This document shows positions 5,976 to 7,844 of a stretch of 7,844 bases of DNA, piece after piece. The DNA comes from Comamonas sp. lk. Lineage in GTDB: Bacteria > Pseudomonadota > Gammaproteobacteria > Burkholderiales > Burkholderiaceae_C. Positions within the stretch are counted from its first letter, which is position 1, and each line of letters opens with the position of its first letter. The notes beneath the pieces are model-generated. The model was not told the origin of the DNA. It saw only the letters and a list, made by a program, of their open reading frames with translations, and did no database searches. The position numbers were made by a program, and so were the translations under genes. The stretch covers positions 1 to 7,844 of the forward strand of contig CAMCJY010000081.1 of NCBI GenBank assembly GCA_945875225.1, read 5' to 3'.

Positions 5976-6865
5976 GAAACGAGAGCTTCGCGGGTGAGCA
6001 GCAAGACCTGGTCTTCGCCCGCACTGGTGGGCAGCCACACCGCTGGTAGAGCGGGAAAGGCAGCTTCAAAAAAAGCGCGCTCATGGCCGATTTCCAGCAC
6101 GAGCACGCCTTGGCGGTGGAGATGCTGCGGCGCATCGCGCAGCAGGCGGCGCACAAAGTCCATGCCATCGCGTCCGCCATCGGCATTGCCGTCCAAAGCC
6201 AGCGCTGGTTCAGCCTGGAACTCGGGCGGCAGGCAGGCCATGCTGTGGGCATTGACATAGGGCGGGTTGCACAACAACAGGTCGTAGGGACCTTGCGCTT
6301 GCAAGGTCGGTGCTTGCAAACCGTCCGACTGCAGCAGTGTGATGCGCGCCTGCAGTCCATGATCTGCCACATTGAGAGCTGCCACGTCCAGTGCGTCTTG
6401 GGACAGGTCGCTGGCACAGACCACGGTATCCGGATACACATGGGCCGCGATGATGGCCAGGCTGCCGTTGCCGGTACACAGGTCCAGCACTTGGCGGGTG
6501 CCTTCGTGCACAAATTAGTCGATGCCGCCATCGACCAGCAACTCCGCAATCAGCGAGCGCGGCACGATCACGCGCTCATCTACATAGAAAGCAAAGCCTT
6601 GCAGCCAGGCCTGGCGCGTCAGGTAGGCGGCAGGTTTACGGCTGCTGATGCGCTTTGCGATAAGCGCTTCGCAGGCGCTTTGCTGCGCTTGGGTCAGCGC
6701 AGCCAGGGTATCGGTGCCGTCCAGCGCGGCATCCAGAGCTAAGCCCAGTTGCCACAAAACCAGCCAGGCCGCCTCGTCCCATGCGTTATCCGTGCCGTGG
6801 CCGAAGACGACCTGGGCGGCTTGGAGTTGACGGGCGGATTGTTCGACCAGGTCGCGCAGCTTCAT
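5972..6865 (-). pseudogene. prmB: ribosomal protein L3 glutamine methyltransferase, interrupted by an in-frame stop
   Basis: PrmB methylates a glutamine of ribosomal protein L3 using S-adenosylmethionine. The N-terminal part (6865-6515, 116 residues) starts MKLRDLVEQ and contains YLTRQAW and FYVDERVIVPRS, which closely match PrmB and separate it from PrmC. A TAA at 6517-6515 follows GGID. The same reading frame then continues to 5972 through the SAM-binding VLDLCTGNGSLA and the NPPYV motif that contacts the target glutamine. Reading through, the protein would be 297 residues, near the 310 of E. coli PrmB. Only this stop breaks the gene, at the link between the helical N-terminal domain and the methyltransferase fold; a single change from a tyrosine codon (TAT/TAC) would explain it. 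A GTG at 6511-6509, one codon after the stop, could start a 179-residue catalytic fragment. The start ATG overlaps the dapE stop as ATGA (6862-6865), and the end overlaps the yheS start as ATGA. Real lesion, sequencing error and split expression cannot be told apart here. Confidence 0.85.
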
Positions 6866-7844
6866 GCCAGCGCAAGCGCATGCAGGCGCTCCAGTACCCG
6901 ACGGTAAATGTTTTTCAGCGGCTCAATATCGGCCAGCGCCACATGCTCATTGATTTTGTGGATGGTGGAATTGGGTGGGCCTAGTTCGACCACCTGCGGG
7001 CAAATTTGCGCGATAAAGCGTCCGTCGCTGGTGCCGCCGGTAGTCGACAGCTGGGTGGTGATGCCGGTTTCATCGTGGATGGCTTGCGTTAATGCTTCCA
7101 CCAGAGCGCCCGGGGTGGTCAGAAAGGGGAGTCCGCCGATGGTCCAGGCCACGTCATATTGCAGGCTGTGGCGGTTGAGAACGGCGCACAGTCGCTGTTG
7201 CAAAGACTCGGTGCTGGACTCAGTGCAAAAGCGGAAGTTGAAATCCACTACCACTTTGCCGGGGATCACATTGCTCGCGCCGGTGCCACCGTGGATATTG
7301 CTCACTTGCCAGCTGGTGGGTTGGAAAAACGCATTGCCTTCGTCCCAGCGCACAGCAACCAGTTCGGCCAGCGCCGGTGCCAGTCGGTGGATGGGGTTGT
7401 CGGCCAATTGCGGGTAGGCGATATGGCCTTGTACGCCATGCACCGTCAGCTTGCCGCTCATGGTGCCACGGCGGCCGTTTTTAATCATATCGCCGGTACG
7501 CTCCACCGAGGTTGGCTCACCCACGATGCAGTAGTCCAGCATCTCGCCACGCGCTTTGAGTAGTTCGCAGACCACCACGGTGCCATCGACCGCCGGGCCT
7601 TCTTCGTCGCTGGTAATGAGCAGCGCAATGTTCAAGGCCGGGTCGGGCTGCTGCGCCAGGAATTCTTCAATGCAGACCACGAAGGCGGCGAGCGAGGTCT
7701 TCATGTCGCTGGCGCCGCGGCCATAGAGCTTGCCATCGCGGTGACTGGGGCTAAAGGGCGGGCTGTCCCACTGGGCCAGCGGCCCGGTAGGCACTACGTC
7801 GGTATGGCCGGCAAAGACCAGTGTCTTGGCTGCCTTGGCGTTTG
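6862..7844 (-). CDS. dapE: succinyl-diaminopimelate desuccinylase (partial, N-terminus outside window)
   Basis: DapE hydrolyses N-succinyl-LL-2,6-diaminopimelate to succinate and LL-diaminopimelate in the cytoplasm, in the lysine and peptidoglycan precursor pathway. It is a di-zinc M20-family enzyme. The frame is open to the window edge, giving 326 visible residues beginning NAKAAKTLVFAGHTD. All expected metal and catalytic residues are present: His13 and Asp15 in AGHTD, Asp46 in GRGASD, Glu80-Glu81 in SDEEGP, Glu109 in GEPT, and His295 in STIHKINEH. Their spacings (33, 34/35, 28 and 186) equal those recalled for Haemophilus influenzae DapE residues 67, 100, 134/135, 163 and 349. This implies that about 54 residues are missing upstream and a full length of about 380. 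The GTG at 7794 is an internal valine (GHTDVVP), not the start. The stop overlaps the prmB start as ATGA, placing dapE at the head of, or within, the dapE-prmB-yheS operon. Confidence 0.96.
   Translation of the reverse strand, partial: NAKAAKTLVFAGHTDVVPTGPLAQWDSPPFSPSHRDGKLYGRGASDMKTSLAAFVVCIEEFLAQQPDPALNIALLITSDEEGPAVDGTVVVCELLKARGEMLDYCIVGEPTSVERTGDMIKNGRRGTMSGKLTVHGVQGHIAYPQLADNPIHRLAPALAELVAVRWDEGNAFFQPTSWQVSNIHGGTGASNVIPGKVVVDFNFRFCTESSTESLQQRLCAVLNRHSLQYDVAWTIGGLPFLTTPGALVEALTQAIHDETGITTQLSTTGGTSDGRFIAQICPQVVELGPPNSTIHKINEHVALADIEPLKNIYRRVLERLHALALA

Noticed and set aside
5893..6549. A 218-codon minus-strand open frame overlapping prmB in another frame, which could suggest a frameshift
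   Set aside because: Its translation is Cys/Ser/Arg/Trp-rich and unrelated to methyltransferases. The true prmB frame continues unchanged across the stop, so a frameshift is not needed.
6083..6742. A 219-codon plus-strand open frame crossing the prmB stop codon
   Set aside because: Considered as an alternative gene that might explain the prmB break, but the protein has no recognisable features and prmB homology on the other strand is clear.
5972..6865. Assignment of the interrupted methyltransferase as PrmC (release-factor methyltransferase)
   Set aside because: The N-terminal YLTRQAW and FYVDERVIVPRS segments, and the position after dapE, fit PrmB; both families share NPPY, so that motif alone is not decisive.

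Overview
The window looks like an ordinary chromosomal segment of a GC-rich betaproteobacterium, most likely Burkholderiales and in style close to Comamonadaceae (Rhodoferax/Polaromonas-like). This placement rests on base composition, recognisable protein families and the dapE-prmB order, and no phylogeny could be run. No phage, transposon, CRISPR, rRNA or tRNA signal was seen.

Layout. Positions 1-42 probably hold the last 13 codons of an unidentified rightward gene, followed by a hairpin candidate. A rightward gamma-glutamyltransferase-family gene (140-1762) then converges on a leftward long-chain acyl-CoA synthetase/AMP-ligase gene (1792-3477). A 288-base divergent intergenic region (3478-3765) is rich in dyad symmetries and holds candidate promoters for both flanking genes. 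A small rightward gene (3766-4008) for a predicted secreted, lysine-rich, two-cysteine protein converges on a leftward cluster with only five bases between the stop codons.

The leftward cluster reads, in transcription order, dapE (lysine/peptidoglycan biosynthesis; 5' end outside the window), prmB (ribosomal protein L3 glutamine methyltransferase) and a YheS-type ABC-F ATPase. Both junctions are 4-base ATGA overlaps, so this is probably one translationally coupled operon. The last two genes relate to the ribosome and translation.

The most notable anomaly is an in-frame TAA in prmB (6515-6517), exactly at the junction between its N-terminal helical domain and its methyltransferase domain. The frame is otherwise intact on both sides, and a GTG codon lies two codons after the stop. 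This may be a recent nonsense mutation, a sequencing error, or a gene expressed as two pieces. The second point of interest is a 9+9 base-pair inverted repeat lying over the predicted promoter of the small secreted protein. I found no convincing new multi-gene system; the rest is core metabolism and translation.
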